In this document: positions 9,197 through 17,873 of the stretch, in pieces | Position numbering within the stretch: the first letter of the stretch is position 1 | How the letters are laid out: every line of letters starts with the position of its first letter | Assembly: GCF_019966535.1 (NCBI RefSeq) | Contig: NZ_JAIMID010000007.1 | Coordinates: 124,001-188,000 of the forward strand | Direction: 5' to 3' | DNA from: Mesobacterium pallidum | GTDB lineage: Bacteria; Pseudomonadota; Alphaproteobacteria; Rhodobacterales; Rhodobacteraceae | DNA length: 64,000 bases | Translations under genes and position numbers: made by a program | Notes under the pieces: generated by a model | What the model saw: only the letters and a program-made list of their open reading frames with translations | What the model was told of the DNA's origin: nothing | Database searches by the model: none

Positions 9197-11002
9197 TCAG
9201 ACGACCACGGCGGCGCCGGCGGTCGAGGGGCCGACAGAGCGGCGGAAGGTCTCGAAGAGCTCGCGGCCAAGGCCGTTGCCATTGCCGGGGGCGCGGTCGT
9301 CGACCGGCGTTCGGGTGTCGAAATCGGGGGCGAGGTCGGTGATTGTGCCGGCCACCGCGTCGACGCGGATCAGGTCGCCGTCACGCACGCGGGCGAGCGG
9401 GCCCCCGGCGGCCGCTTCGGGCGTGACATGGATCGCGGCGGGCACCTTGCCCGAGGCGCCGGACATGCGGCCGTCGGTCACCAAGGCGACCTTGAGCCCG
9501 CGATCCTGCAGGACCGCGAGGGTCGGGGTCAGCCCGTGCAGTTCGGGCATCCCGTTCGATTGCGGGCCCTGGTAGCGGACGACCACCACGGTATCTTCGG
9601 TGAACGCGCCGGCCTTGAAGGCGGCCTTGACCGCCTCCTGGTCGGTGAAGACGCGGGCCCTGGCTTCGATCACGTGACGCTCGGGCGCGACGGCCGAGAC
9701 CTTCATCATCCCGTGGCCGAGGTTGCCGATCAGCTGCTTGAGCCCGCCGGTCTTCTGGAACGGGTCCGAGGCCGGGCGCACGATCTTGTCGTTCTGCGTT
9801 TCGTGCGGGGCATCGTGCCATTCGAGCTTGCCGTCGAGCAGCTTGGGTTCCTGCGTGTAGAGGGCGAGGCCCTCGCCGGCCACCGTCTGCGTGTCGGGGT
9901 GCAGCAGGCCGTCGTCCAGGAGCTCTCCGATCAGGTAGGCGAGGCCCCCGGCGGCGTGGAAATGGTTCACGTCGGCCAGGCCATTGGGGTAGACCTTGGC
10001 CAGCAGCGGCGTGACCGAGGAGATGGCGTCGAAATCTTCCAGCTCGAGCTGGATGCCCGCCGCCTTGGCCATGGCCGGCAGGTGCAGGATCAGGTTCGTG
10101 GACCCGCCCGTGGCCATCAGCCCGACGATTCCGTTGACGAAGGCCTTTTCGTCCAGCACCTCGCCCGCGGGCCGGAAATCGTTTCCAAGCGACGTAATCT
10201 CGGCCGCCCGTTCGACACCCGCCACGGTCAGCGCATCGCGCAGCGGCGTGCCGGGGTTGACGAAGCTGGAGCCGGGCAAGTGCAGCCCCATGAACTCCAT
10301 CAGCATCTGGTTGCTGTTCGCCGTGCCGTAGAAGGTGCAGGTGCCGGGCGAGTGATACGAGGCCATCTCGGCCTCCATCAGCTTGTCGCGGCCGACCTCG
10401 CCGCTGGCGAATTGCTGGCGCACCCTGGCTTTTTCGTCGTTCGGCAGGCCCGAGGGCATCGGCCCTGCGGGAATGAACACCGCCGGGATATGGCCGAAGG
10501 TCGCCGCCGCCATCACGAGTCCGGGCACGATCTTGTCGCAGACGCCGAGGTAGAGCGCCGCGTCGAAAGTGTTGTGCGACAGGCCGACGGCGGCGGCCAG
10601 CGCAATCACGTCACGGGAAAACAGCGACAGCTCCATCCCCGTCTGGCCTTGAGTGACGCCGTCGCACATGGCCGGCACGCCGCCCGCCACCTGTGCCGTG
10701 GCGCCCACGCGGCGCGCGGCCTCGCGGATCAGGGCCGGGTAGGTTTCGAACGGCTGGTGCGCCGAGAGCATGTCGTTATACGCGGTGATGATGCCGATGT
10801 TCGGCGCGCGCCCAGTGGCCAGCGCGTCCTGGTCCTGGCCCATGGCGGCATAGGCATGGGCCTGGTTGCCGCAGGTCAGGTGGGCGCGGCGTGGGCCGTC
10901 CGCGGCCGCCGCGGCGATCTGGTTCAGATAGCGTTTCCGGCTGCCTTGCGAGCGGTCGATGATGGCGTCGGTGACGCGGGCGATGGTAGCGTTGAGCGAC
11001 AT
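9197..11002 (-). CDS. edd: Phosphogluconate dehydratase
   Basis: 601 residues, typical for Edd. It shows the IlvD/Edd signatures [15 protein letters not shown] (about 73-87), [20 protein letters not shown] (about 109) and [15 protein letters not shown] (about 150), with cysteines for a 4Fe-4S cluster. It dehydrates 6-phosphogluconate to KDPG, the first committed Entner-Doudoroff step. It is transcribed ahead of eda. A 16-bp perfect palindrome of LacI-family type lies 31 bases before the start codon and is the likely control site. No zwf or pgl gene is in the window. Confidence 0.96.
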   Translation of the reverse strand: MSLNATIARVTDAIIDRSQGSRKRYLNQIAAAAADGPRRAHLTCGNQAHAYAAMGQDQDALATGRAPNIGIITAYNDMLSAHQPFETYPALIREAARRVGATAQVAGGVPAMCDGVTQGQTGMELSLFSRDVIALAAAVGLSHNTFDAALYLGVCDKIVPGLVMAAATFGHIPAVFIPAGPMPSGLPNDEKARVRQQFASGEVGRDKLMEAEMASYHSPGTCTFYGTANSNQMLMEFMGLHLPGSSFVNPGTPLRDALTVAGVERAAEITSLGNDFRPAGEVLDEKAFVNGIVGLMATGGSTNLILHLPAMAKAAGIQLELEDFDAISSVTPLLAKVYPNGLADVNHFHAAGGLAYLIGELLDDGLLHPDTQTVAGEGLALYTQEPKLLDGKLEWHDAPHETQNDKIVRPASDPFQKTGGLKQLIGNLGHGMMKVSAVAPERHVIEARARVFTDQEAVKAAFKAGAFTEDTVVVVRYQGPQSNGMPELHGLTPTLAVLQDRGLKVALVTDGRMSGASGKVPAAIHVTPEAAAGGPLARVRDGDLIRVDAVAGTITDLAPDFDTRTPVDDRAPGNGNGLGRELFETFRRSVGPSTAGAAVVV

Positions 11003-11032
11003 GGGGCCTCCGTCTCTTGCCCCTGTTGTAGT

Positions 11033-11048
11033 CCGTTAGCGCTAACGG
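11033..11048. promoter_or_regulatory. LacI-family-type operator upstream of edd-eda
   Basis: CCGTTAGCGCTAACGG is a perfect 16-bp palindrome with the central CG step and GTTAGCGCTAAC core typical of LacI/GalR-family operators. It sits in the divergent region between edd (minus) and a lipoprotein gene (plus), close to the edd start, where a repressor would block transcription. No LacI-type regulator is encoded in the window, so the regulator must lie elsewhere. Confidence 0.75.
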
Positions 11049-11141
11049 TTCAAGGGGCGGTTGCGCCGGATGCATCGGTGCAGCCCCAGTTTGCGCCTGC
11101 GTTGCTGCGGCAATCAAGTCACAGATCGTTTCGAATGCGGG

Positions 11142-11169
11142 GACAATGAGCGTGTCAGGCGTCATTGTC
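11142..11169. promoter_or_regulatory. Inverted repeat GACAATGA/TCATTGTC upstream of the lipoprotein gene
   Basis: Two perfect 8-bp arms separated by 12 bases lie about 85 bases before the lipoprotein start, in the edd/lipoprotein divergent region. The spacing would suit a dimeric regulator or a small hairpin. The binding protein is unknown. Confidence 0.4.
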
Positions 11170-11252
11170 GGCCGAATTGCCCCATTTCCGCCCTCATTCG
11201 CGGCCAAATGGTTAACGGAAGAAACCCGAGGCACGAGACAGGGAGAGGCGAG

Positions 11253-11900
11253 ATGAAACTTCGCACCACTGCAACGATTCTGGGCATGGCGCTGGCACTT
11301 GCCGCCTGCGGCAGCGCCCCGCAAACCGTCAGCCGCAACGCCGCGCCCGAAGAGGTGGCGGCGTTCGAGACGCCGCCGCTGCGTATCGCGTCCTACCATG
11401 TATCCGTGCCGCGCAGCCTGGCCGCGACCGAGGCGGAATCGTTCTTCCCCTCGGCCGACATTGTCTGGAAGGGCGATCCGGCGGGTGACCGACACCAGCA
11501 GGTCGCCGCGATCTTCGAGGATGGCATCCGTCGTTCGGCCGCGCTGATGGGCGACGGGCGCCCGGTTGACGTCCGGATCGAGGTGCAGCGCTTTCACGGT
11601 GTGACCGACCGCACGCGCTATTCCGTCGGCGGGCGGCATGAGGTCGACTTTTCCCTGGCGGCCACCGATGCCGAGACGGGCGAAGTGGTGGTGCCGGCCC
11701 ATGACGTCTCGGTCTGGCTGAAATCGCTGGCGGGAAAGCGGGCCATCGAGTCGGACCAGAAGGGGATCACGCAGAAAGTCCGCGTCACCGATTTCATCGC
11801 CCGTGCGCTCTACGAGGAGCTGACGGGGCAGGAGGCGCCCGAGGGCACGATGCCCGTCGTCGTCCAGACCGAAACGGTGGAGGCCGAAGGCGCGCTCTGA
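11253..11900 (+). CDS. Predicted outer-membrane lipoprotein of unknown function
   Basis: 215 residues. A signal peptide with a lipobox (MALALAACG, cleavage before Cys19) predicts a lipid-anchored periplasmic protein. The mature part is a single alpha/beta-looking domain; LRIASYHVSVPRSL, DVRIEVQRFHGVTDRTRYSV and VVPAHDVSVWLKSLAG resemble proteins of unknown function common in Rhodobacterales. A GGGAGAGG ribosome-binding site precedes the ATG. The longer frame upstream is rejected because it would hide the signal peptide. I cannot assign a function. Confidence 0.8.
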   Translation: MKLRTTATILGMALALAACGSAPQTVSRNAAPEEVAAFETPPLRIASYHVSVPRSLAATEAESFFPSADIVWKGDPAGDRHQQVAAIFEDGIRRSAALMGDGRPVDVRIEVQRFHGVTDRTRYSVGGRHEVDFSLAATDAETGEVVVPAHDVSVWLKSLAGKRAIESDQKGITQKVRVTDFIARALYEELTGQEAPEGTMPVVVQTETVEAEGAL

Positions 11901-11938
11901 GGCTTCCCCAGGCGCGATGGACAGGATATGGGGGCGTC

Positions 11939-13141
11939 ATGGATGACATGTCGCCCCTTTCCCTGCCGCGCCTGCGGATGAAGCCCAAGGCCAATGCCCG
12001 CGCCGTGCGTCACGGCGCGCCCTGGGTCTATGACAACGAGATCGTGACCGACCGGCGCACCAAGGCGATGACGCCCGGCGCGCTGGCGGTGCTCGAGGAC
12101 GCCGACCGGGCCGAGCTGGCGCTGGTCGCCGTGAACCCCAATTCGCGCATCTTTGCCCGGGTGCTGGACGGGCCCGGCGTGACGCTGGACCGCGCCTGGC
12201 TCGAGGCGCGGCTGCGCGCCGCCCTGGCCCTGCGCGAGGTGCTGTTCGACGCCCCCTTCTACCGGCTGGTCCATGCCGAGGCGGACGGGCTGCCCGGCGT
12301 CATCATCGACCGCTTCGGCGACACGGCCGTGGTGCAGCCCAATGCCGCCTGGGCGGATGTGCTGCTGAATGACCTGGTCGCTGCGCTGGTCTCGGTGACC
12401 GGCGTCAAGAACGTGCTGAAGAACGCCGGCGGGCGGACGCGCGGGCTCGAGGGGCTCGACGATGTGTCGACAGTGCCGGTGGGGCAGGCGCCGGATGGGC
12501 CGCTGCCGGTGCCGATGAACGGCGCGACCTACATGGCCGACCTGACGGGCGGGCAGAAGACCGGGCTGTTCTTTGACCAGCGGCCGAACCATGCCTTTGC
12601 CGCGCGGCTGTCGCGCGGGGCGCGGGTGCTGGACGTGTTCTCCCACGTCGGCGGATTCTCCCTTGCCGCGCTGGCCGCGGGCGCGACTAGCGCGCTGGCC
12701 GTGGACGGCTCCGCCCCCGCGCTGGACCTGGCGCAGCAGGGCGCGGCGGCGATGGGTGTCTCGGACCGTTTCGCCACCCGGCAGGGCGACGCCTTCGCCG
12801 CGCTCGAGGCGCTGGCCGCCGAGGGCGAGAGCTTCGACGTGGTGATCTGCGACCCGCCCGCCTTCGCGCCCTCGAAACAGGCGCTCGAGGCCGGACTGCG
12901 CGCCTATGAGCGGATCGCGAAACTCGCGGCGCCCTTGGTGCGCGAGGGCGGCTTCCTCGGCCTCTGCTCTTGCTCACACGCGGCGGACCTGTCGAAATTC
13001 CGCCAGGCCTCGACCCGCGGCATCGGCCGGGCCGGCCGGCGTGGCGCGCTGATCCACACCGGCTTTGCCGGGCCGGACCACCCGCTGCACCCTCAGCTCG
13101 CGGAAAGCGGCTACCTCAAGGCGCTGTTCTACCGCCTATGA
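11939..13141 (+). CDS. rlmI: Class I SAM-dependent rRNA methyltransferase (RlmI-like, PUA domain)
   Basis: 400 residues. An N-terminal PUA-like domain (residues 10-90, with GAPWVYDNEI) is followed by a Rossmann methyltransferase with FDQRPNH, the SAM-binding VLDVFSHVGGFSLAA (around 230) and the catalytic-type motif CDPPAFAPSK (around 303). RlmI methylates C1962 of 23S rRNA; this paralogue group may have the same or a neighbouring target. Its stop overlaps the ATG of the following PIN gene (ATGA), so the two form an operon. Confidence 0.85.
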   Translation: MDDMSPLSLPRLRMKPKANARAVRHGAPWVYDNEIVTDRRTKAMTPGALAVLEDADRAELALVAVNPNSRIFARVLDGPGVTLDRAWLEARLRAALALREVLFDAPFYRLVHAEADGLPGVIIDRFGDTAVVQPNAAWADVLLNDLVAALVSVTGVKNVLKNAGGRTRGLEGLDDVSTVPVGQAPDGPLPVPMNGATYMADLTGGQKTGLFFDQRPNHAFAARLSRGARVLDVFSHVGGFSLAALAAGATSALAVDGSAPALDLAQQGAAAMGVSDRFATRQGDAFAALEALAAEGESFDVVICDPPAFAPSKQALEAGLRAYERIAKLAAPLVREGGFLGLCSCSHAADLSKFRQASTRGIGRAGRRGALIHTGFAGPDHPLHPQLAESGYLKALFYRL

Positions 13142-13689
13142 AGGTGTTGCTGGACACCTGCGTCCTCTACCCGACGGTGATGCGGCAGGTGCTGCTGGGC
13201 GTGGCCGAGCGCGGCCTCTTCATCCCGCTCTGGTCGGACCGCATCCTGGAGGAATGGGCCCGCGCGGCCATCAAGCTCGGCCCCCAGGGCGAGGCGCAGG
13301 CGCGGGCCGAGATCGCCCAGCTGCGCGCCGCCTGGCCGAATGCCTGCGTGACGTGGAAGCCCTCGCTCGAAAGCCGCCTCTGGCTGCCCGACCCGGCCGA
13401 TATCCATGTGCTGGCCGCCGCCATCGCCGGCTCGGCCGACGTGCTGGTGACGCTCAACGCCAAGGATTTCCCGCGCGGGACCCTGGCCGAAGAGGGCCTG
13501 TCCCGCGCCGCCCCCGATGAATTCCTGATGGGTTTCCACGCGGCGCATCCCGGGATCCTGGCCGAGGTCGCGGAAACAGTCCGCGCCGAGGCCGAACGGC
13601 TCTCGGGCGAGAGCTGGCCCATGCGCGACCTGATGAAAAAGGCGCGGCTGCCGCGTCTTGGAAAGGCCCTCGCGGCGCCCGGTCACTAG
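13138..13689 (+). CDS. PIN-domain protein (putative RNase)
   Basis: 183 residues. The PIN-fold acidic residues are visible: Asp in KVLLDTCVLYP, Glu in DRILEEW, Asp-Asp in LPDPADIHVLAAA and the last Asp in LVTLNAKDFP. PIN proteins are metal-dependent ribonucleases, often toxins. Here no antitoxin-sized gene precedes it, and it is coupled by a 4-base overlap to an rRNA methyltransferase, so a housekeeping RNA role is at least as likely. It resembles the RSP_2648-type PIN proteins of Rhodobacterales as I remember them. The C-terminal 50 residues extend beyond a minimal PIN domain. Confidence 0.8.
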   Translation: MKVLLDTCVLYPTVMRQVLLGVAERGLFIPLWSDRILEEWARAAIKLGPQGEAQARAEIAQLRAAWPNACVTWKPSLESRLWLPDPADIHVLAAAIAGSADVLVTLNAKDFPRGTLAEEGLSRAAPDEFLMGFHAAHPGILAEVAETVRAEAERLSGESWPMRDLMKKARLPRLGKALAAPGH

Positions 13690-13726
13690 ATCGGCTGGTG
13701 TCTGCGTCCGTGGTGATCGGGGGATG

Positions 13727-13800
13727 CCTCCGACGGGAGTTTATCTGCACAATGAAGTGCGGATCCGCGTCAGCTTCATTGTGCCGATAAACTCCGGGGG
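13727..13800. repeat. Paired inverted repeat, site 4 (nearly perfect)
   Basis: Arm A (13727-13757) and arm B (13774-13800) form the best inverted repeat of the family: GAGTTTATCTGCACAATGAAG matches the reverse complement of arm B at 20 of 21 positions. The 16-base loop contains its own palindrome, GCGGATCCGC. The hairpin array at 13801 follows directly. Confidence 0.88.
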
Positions 13801-13984
13801 GTGTGGGGGGCCGACCCCCCACGGATTGCGTGGTGTGGGGGGCTGGCCCCCCACGGATTGCGTGGTGTGGGGGGCTGACCCAACACGGGTCGTGCGGTGT
13901 GGGGGGCTCACCACCCACGGGTCGTGCGGTGTGGGGGGCTGGCCACCCACGGAGAGCGTGATGTGGCGGCTGCCCCCCATCTCC
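13801..13984. repeat. 32-bp tandem hairpin array (five full copies plus a partial)
   Basis: Units begin at exactly 13801, 13833, 13865, 13897 and 13929, with a partial at 13961. Each starts GTGTGGGGGGC and contains a stem-loop of the type GTGGGGGGCTGGCCCCCCAC, then CGG plus a short linker ending in GCGT or GTGC. The first two copies have intact stems; later copies have changes in the 3' half of the stem. The unit is an enlarged form of the terminal hairpin attached to arm B at sites 2 and 7. Confidence 0.9.
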
Positions 13985-13988
13985 GATT

Positions 13989-14738
13989 TCAGGCTTCTTC
14001 CAACGCGCTGACGATAGGCGAGAAATCCCCGGCCGTCAGGCTTGCCCCGCCGACCAGCGCGCCGTCCACGTTCGAAACCGCAAAGATCTCGGCCGCATTC
14101 GACCCCTTGACCGACCCGCCGTAGAGGATGCGCACCGACCGCCCGACGCCCGCGCCGTAGCGCTGCTCGAGCTTGGTGCGGATGAAATCATGCACCTCGC
14201 CGATCTGCGCCGTGGTCGGCACCTTGCCCGTGCCGATGGCCCAGATCGGCTCGTAGGCGATGACGAGATCATGGGCCGAGGCGATGTCGGGCAGGGAGCC
14301 CGCCAGTTGCCCGCCGATGATGTCGAGCGTATTGGCCGCCTCGCGCTCGTCCAGCGTCTCGCCGACGCAGACCACGGCCACCAGCCCCTCGGCCAGCGCG
14401 GCGCGGCACTTGGCGCGGACGTCGCCGTCGCTTTCATCGTGATCGGCACGGCGCTCGGAATGCCCCAGGATCACGTGGGTCGCGCCGGCGTCCTTGAGCA
14501 TCGCGGCCGAGATGTCGCCGGTATGCGCTCCGCTGGCCTCTGCATGGCAATCCTGCCCGCCGATGGCCAGCACATGGCCCTCGGCCAGCGCGGCGGCGCG
14601 GCCGATCAGCGTGGCGGGCGGGCAGATCAGGACGTCCACGCCCGGCGCCGGATGGCTCTTCATCAACGTCTCGATTTCGGCCAGCGACGCGCCGGTCCCG
14701 TTCATCTTCCAATTGCCTGCGGCCAGTTTGCGGCGCAT
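13989..14738 (-). CDS. tpiA: Triosephosphate isomerase
   Basis: 249 residues. Starts with AAGNWKMNG (active-site Asn and Lys), has the catalytic histidine in VILGHSERR (around 95), the catalytic glutamate in [13 protein letters not shown] (around 166) with the loop-6 hinge, and the phosphate loop YGGSVKGSN. It interconverts dihydroxyacetone phosphate and glyceraldehyde-3-phosphate. The ATG at 14738 is fixed by homology; the frame stays open far upstream only because of high GC. The stop codon lies 5 bases from the tandem hairpin array, which thus forms its 3' end. Confidence 0.97.
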   Translation of the reverse strand: MRRKLAAGNWKMNGTGASLAEIETLMKSHPAPGVDVLICPPATLIGRAAALAEGHVLAIGGQDCHAEASGAHTGDISAAMLKDAGATHVILGHSERRADHDESDGDVRAKCRAALAEGLVAVVCVGETLDEREAANTLDIIGGQLAGSLPDIASAHDLVIAYEPIWAIGTGKVPTTAQIGEVHDFIRTKLEQRYGAGVGRSVRILYGGSVKGSNAAEIFAVSNVDGALVGGASLTAGDFSPIVSALEEA

Positions 14739-14858
14739 GGGCACCTCCCGTTCTGTTTTTCGTTGCGCCCATCCTCGCGACCGGCGCCGGGGCGTCAAGG
14801 GTGCTTGCGGTCGCGGGGGCGCGCTGGCACAAGACGGCGACTGGAAATGGGGGCCGGA

Positions 14859-15764
14859 ATGATCCCGAGACTGGACGCAAGGGCGCTGGACGCCCGCACG
14901 CCCGAGGCGATGGACGCGCTGCGGCGCGGGGCCGAGGAGGTGGGGTTTCTCACCGTCCACGACACCGGCATATCTACAGCGGAAATCGCCGCCGTGATAG
15001 ACACTTATCGGGCGTTCTTCAGGCTGCCAGAGGCTGAAAAGCGGGCCGTCGACATGGCGCGCACGGGCTCGAACCGGGGCTGGGGCGCGCCGCGGAGCGA
15101 GCAGGTCGATCCCGCCGCCAACCCCGATTTCAAGGAGGTTTTCGACTGCGGCTTCACCCTGCCCGAAGACGATCCCCTGGCCGGGCTTTCGGTCTATGCG
15201 CCGAACCTCTGGCCCAAGACGCCGCCCGAGTTCCGCGCGGTCATCAGCGCCTATTACGACCACGCGCTGGAGGTGTCCTTGCGCCTCTTGCGCGCCATAG
15301 CGACGGCCATCGGGGCCGAGGCGGACTACTTCGACGACAAGTTCGCCAAGCCCATGGCGCTGCTGCGGGGCAATTACTACCCGCCACGCCCCGGCTGGGC
15401 GGGGGACAAGGATTTCGGCATCGGCGCGCATACGGATTACGGCTGCCTGACACTGCTGGCCGCCGATGGCACGCCGGGGCTCGAGGTGCTGGGCGCGGAT
15501 GGCAACTGGCTGCCGGTCAACGCGCAACCCGGCGAGTTCGTCATCAACTTCGGCGAGATGCTCGAGATGTGGACCGGCGGCCGCGTCAAGGCGACGCTGC
15601 ACCGGGTGATCGGCGGCAGCGAGGAGCGGATCTCGGTCCCGCTGTTCTTCAATCCCGCCCATGACACCAACGTGGCGCCGATGGGCAGCAGCAAGGTGAT
15701 CCGCGCAGGCGATCACCTCGAGAAGCGGTTCAACGAGACCTACCTGCACCTGGCAAAGGGCTGA
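14859..15764 (+). CDS. Isopenicillin N synthase family 2-oxoglutarate/Fe(II) oxygenase
   Basis: 301 residues. The N-terminal DIOX_N domain has [14 protein letters not shown]. The C-terminal oxygenase domain shows the iron facial triad: His and Asp in [12 protein letters not shown] (around 192-194) and His in ATLHRVIGG, with the 2OG-binding Arg in ERISVPLFF. Proteins of this group hydroxylate or desaturate small molecules; the substrate is unknown. An in-frame ATG at 14847 could add four residues. It is divergent from tpiA and convergent with fbp; its stop codon lies within the palindrome CTGAACGCCGTTCAG. Confidence 0.88.
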   Translation: MIPRLDARALDARTPEAMDALRRGAEEVGFLTVHDTGISTAEIAAVIDTYRAFFRLPEAEKRAVDMARTGSNRGWGAPRSEQVDPAANPDFKEVFDCGFTLPEDDPLAGLSVYAPNLWPKTPPEFRAVISAYYDHALEVSLRLLRAIATAIGAEADYFDDKFAKPMALLRGNYYPPRPGWAGDKDFGIGAHTDYGCLTLLAADGTPGLEVLGADGNWLPVNAQPGEFVINFGEMLEMWTGGRVKATLHRVIGGSEERISVPLFFNPAHDTNVAPMGSSKVIRAGDHLEKRFNETYLHLAKG

Positions 15765-15775
15765 ACGCCGTTCAG
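15761..15775. terminator. Palindrome CTGAACGCCGTTCAG shared by two convergent stop codons
   Basis: A 15-bp near-perfect palindrome whose TGA (15762-15764) ends the oxygenase gene and whose TCA (15772-15774) is the stop of fbp on the other strand. The same sequence occurs at 23901-23915, and a variant at 22575-22587 contains the apnO stop. It may be a short bidirectional terminator hairpin or a protein site. Confidence 0.5.
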
Positions 15776-16743
15776 CCGCGCGCGATGTAGCCCTCGATCA
15801 CCTCGACTTCCTCGGTCGAGCCGAAGACCAGCGGGCAGAAGGCATGGGGAGTCTCGGGTACGAGGTCGAGGATACGGGTCGCGCCGTCGCTGGCCTTGCC
15901 GCCGGCCTGTTCCACGAGAAAGGCGATGGGCACCGCCTCGTAGGCCAGCCGCAGCCGGCCACGACCGTAGCCCTTGCGGGCGTCGGCGGGATACAGAAAT
16001 GCGCCGCCTTTCAAGAGGATACGGTGCAGGTCACCGACGGCGGCCGCCAGCCAGCGCATGTTGAAATCCTTGCCCCTCGGCCCGTCGCGGCCCAGCCGCA
16101 CATCGGCGGCATAGGCCTGCAGCCCCGCGCTCCAATGCCGTTCGTTCGAGGCGTTGTAGGCCAGCATCGAGCTTGCGGCGGGCAGCATGGCCCGCTCGGT
16201 CGTGATGCGGAAATCGCCGGCGACGTGGTCGTAGGTCGCGATATGCGTGCCGTCGCCCAGCGAATAGGCGAAATCGGTGGAATGGCCGAAACAGGCATAG
16301 CCCGCGCCCACGGCTTCGGACCCCGGACGGCGGAAGTCGCCCGTTCCGGCGGGGTAGATCGCGAAGAGCGTGCCAAGGATGCCACCGATCCCGATCGAGC
16401 CCGAGCCGTCGATCGGGTCCATCGCCAGGTCGAAGGCGCCGTTCGGGTCGAGCGTCACGACCTCTTCGGCCTCTTCGGACAAGACATGACGGATGTCGCA
16501 GCCCCTGAGCGCGTCCAGCATGAAGTCATGCGCGCCCACATCCAGCGCCTTTTGGGCATCGCCGGATTCGTTGTTGCCCACCAGCGCGGCGGGATCGCCC
16601 GGCAGCGTCCCGGCGGCCAGCCGTTCGGCCAGGGGCGGCAGCGCCTCGGCGATGTGGCGGACGATGCGCGCGGCCCCGGCATCGGGCAGGTGCTCGTGCA
16701 GGAAGGGGCCGCGCGGGGCCGTGTCGTTGGGCAGCTTCAGCAT
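15772..16743 (-). CDS. fbp: Fructose-1,6-bisphosphatase class 1
   Basis: 323 residues. Metal-binding acidic residues are in LSEEAEEVV (around 90) and [13 protein letters not shown] (around 107-119; the usual form is DPLDGSSN, so the Ser-Asn is replaced). The substrate region [10 protein letters not shown] and the C-terminal [20 protein letters not shown] are class 1 signatures. It removes the 1-phosphate of fructose-1,6-bisphosphate for gluconeogenesis, which is needed in an organism that degrades sugars by the Entner-Doudoroff route. The ATG at 16743 follows an AAAAGGAC ribosome-binding site. It lies 61 bases after ribH on the minus strand. Confidence 0.93.
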   Translation of the reverse strand: MLKLPNDTAPRGPFLHEHLPDAGAARIVRHIAEALPPLAERLAAGTLPGDPAALVGNNESGDAQKALDVGAHDFMLDALRGCDIRHVLSEEAEEVVTLDPNGAFDLAMDPIDGSGSIGIGGILGTLFAIYPAGTGDFRRPGSEAVGAGYACFGHSTDFAYSLGDGTHIATYDHVAGDFRITTERAMLPAASSMLAYNASNERHWSAGLQAYAADVRLGRDGPRGKDFNMRWLAAAVGDLHRILLKGGAFLYPADARKGYGRGRLRLAYEAVPIAFLVEQAGGKASDGATRILDLVPETPHAFCPLVFGSTEEVEVIEGYIARG

Positions 16744-16758
16744 GGGCGGGGTCCTTTT

Positions 16759-16778
16759 CCGGGTTAACCCGGTCTTAA
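16759..16778. promoter_or_regulatory. Palindrome CCGGGTTAACCCGG overlapping a CtrA-like TTAA-N7-TTAA site
   Basis: Between ribH and fbp, a 14-bp perfect palindrome (16759-16772) overlaps TTAACCCGGTCTTAACC (16764-16780). That sequence fits the CtrA consensus TTAA-N7-TTAA. On the minus strand it lies 16-37 bases before the fbp start. It could instead be a short ribH terminator hairpin. Confidence 0.4.
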
Positions 16779-16804
16779 CCAACCGCGCCCATGCTGTCAG
16801 GGGC

Positions 16805-17275
16805 TTATTCGGCGGCCAACGCCATGTCGGTGGGCAATGCGATGTCCAGCACGCCCTTGACGGCGCGCGCGGCCTCGGCCCCCTTGGTCACGAAATGCTC
16901 GCGGTAGAAGGCGGTCAGCAGGTCGGTTTCCTGGTAGTTGTGCGGGGTGAGCGAGACGGAAAAGACCGGCACATCGGTCTGCATCTGCGCCTCCATCAGG
17001 CCGGTGACGACCGCGCCGGCGACAAAGTCGTGCCGGTAGATGCCGCCGTCCACGACAAAGGCCGCGGCGACCACGGCGTCGTAGCGACCCGTGCGGGCGA
17101 GGCGCTTGGCCAGCAGCGGCATCTCGAAGGCGCCGGGCACGTCATAGGCGTCGACCTGCGCGCCGGGCAGGATCTGCGCGGCCTCGGCCAGGAACCCTTC
17201 GTGGGCGCGGTCGACGATGTCTGCGTGCCAACGTGCGCGGATGAACGCGATGCGGGTGGTGTCGTAAGTGGTCAT
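16805..17275 (-). CDS. ribH: 6,7-dimethyl-8-ribityllumazine synthase (RibH2-like)
   Basis: 156 residues. Family features are GAFEMPLLAKRLA (around 47), AAAFVVDGGIYRHDFVA (around 70-87, containing the catalytic His) and the FSVSLTPHNYQETD segment. It condenses the pyrimidine intermediate with 3,4-dihydroxybutanone-4-phosphate in riboflavin synthesis. It stands alone, apart from ribD/E/BA, and carries an FMN riboswitch in its leader. Both facts fit the second, riboswitch-controlled RibH copy known in alphaproteobacteria. Confidence 0.92.
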   Translation of the reverse strand: MTTYDTTRIAFIRARWHADIVDRAHEGFLAEAAQILPGAQVDAYDVPGAFEMPLLAKRLARTGRYDAVVAAAFVVDGGIYRHDFVAGAVVTGLMEAQMQTDVPVFSVSLTPHNYQETDLLTAFYREHFVTKGAEAARAVKGVLDIALPTDMALAAE

Positions 17276-17345
17276 GTCGGAACCCTCCGTTTGAACAAAA
17301 GGTCCCAGGGGTCAAGCCGTCAGCGCGCGCGAGACGCGCACCTTA

Positions 17346-17467
17346 GGTCCTCTTCCATCCGGACTGTTACCGTCGGCCCCGGAATTCCACCGGTATCTGC
17401 TGACCCTTTCGCTGTGAAAGGCGCTCGCGGGCTGTCACCGCCGGTGGGGAATTGCACCCCGCCCTGA
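17346..17467 (-). promoter_or_regulatory. FMN riboswitch (RFN element) controlling ribH
   Basis: Read on the minus strand the leader contains the conserved RFN blocks in order: TCAGGGCGGGGTGCAATTCC, CCACCGGCGGT, the AGCCCGCGAGC segment, AGCAGATACCGGTGGAATTC, CCGGGGCCGACGGT and ACAGTCCGGATGGAAGAGG. The element ends about 70 bases before the ribH start. It senses FMN and represses downstream expression; the mode (transcription or translation) is not certain. Confidence 0.95.
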
Positions 17468-17549
17468 GAACACGGCCAGACATAGCTTTCGAGGACGGGT
17501 CCGCCTAGCCCCCGAGCGACATGTCACAGGGATTGTGCGAATTTGTGCG

Positions 17550-17873
17550 TCAAAGATGTGCAAGCGCCCGGCGCGCCCAGTCGCAGGCGACCTCCGGGTC
17601 GTCCATCGCGGCTTCGGGCAGGGTCCAGTAGGGCATGGCGCCGGACTTGCCGTTGTCGCGGGTATAAACCCAGCGGGTGCAGCCTTCGGCCTCGAGCTGG
17701 GGGATGAAAGCGCCCGCGCCCTTCAGCAGGATCTGCCCGTCACCGCGCACCATCGCGAAGATCGTGCCGTCGTGATAAAGGCACATCCCGCCCATCATCC
17801 GGCGCGTCGTGACATCGCCAAGCCCGTCGAAGAGCTCGCGGACATAGGCGATGTCCTCGGCGCCCAGGCTCAT
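17550..17873 (-). CDS. TfoX/Sxy N-terminal domain protein
   Basis: 107 residues comprising only the TfoX N-terminal domain: VTTRRMMGGMCLYHDGTIFAM (about 21-41), the ILLKGAGAF segment and MPYWTLPEAAMDDPE. In gammaproteobacteria TfoX promotes competence, but the single-domain alphaproteobacterial forms have no proven role. The start ATG overlaps the stop of the upstream sufA gene (ATGA), so the two are translated together. Confidence 0.88.
   Translation of the reverse strand: MSLGAEDIAYVRELFDGLGDVTTRRMMGGMCLYHDGTIFAMVRGDGQILLKGAGAFIPQLEAEGCTRWVYTRDNGKSGAMPYWTLPEAAMDDPEVACDWARRALAHL

Noticed and set aside
9146..11149. Long plus-strand frame opposite edd
   Set aside because: Same GC shadow effect; edd on the other strand has all family motifs.
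13138..13689. Toxin-antitoxin module based on the PIN protein
   Set aside because: No antitoxin-sized gene is present; the gene is coupled to an rRNA methyltransferase.
13801..13984. CRISPR-like regular array
   Set aside because: The 32-bp period is a continuous tandem repeat with no unique spacers and no cas genes; each unit is itself a hairpin.
14739..15749. Large N-terminal extension of triosephosphate isomerase
   Set aside because: The frame is open by chance opposite the oxygenase gene; TpiA begins at its usual [13 protein letters not shown].
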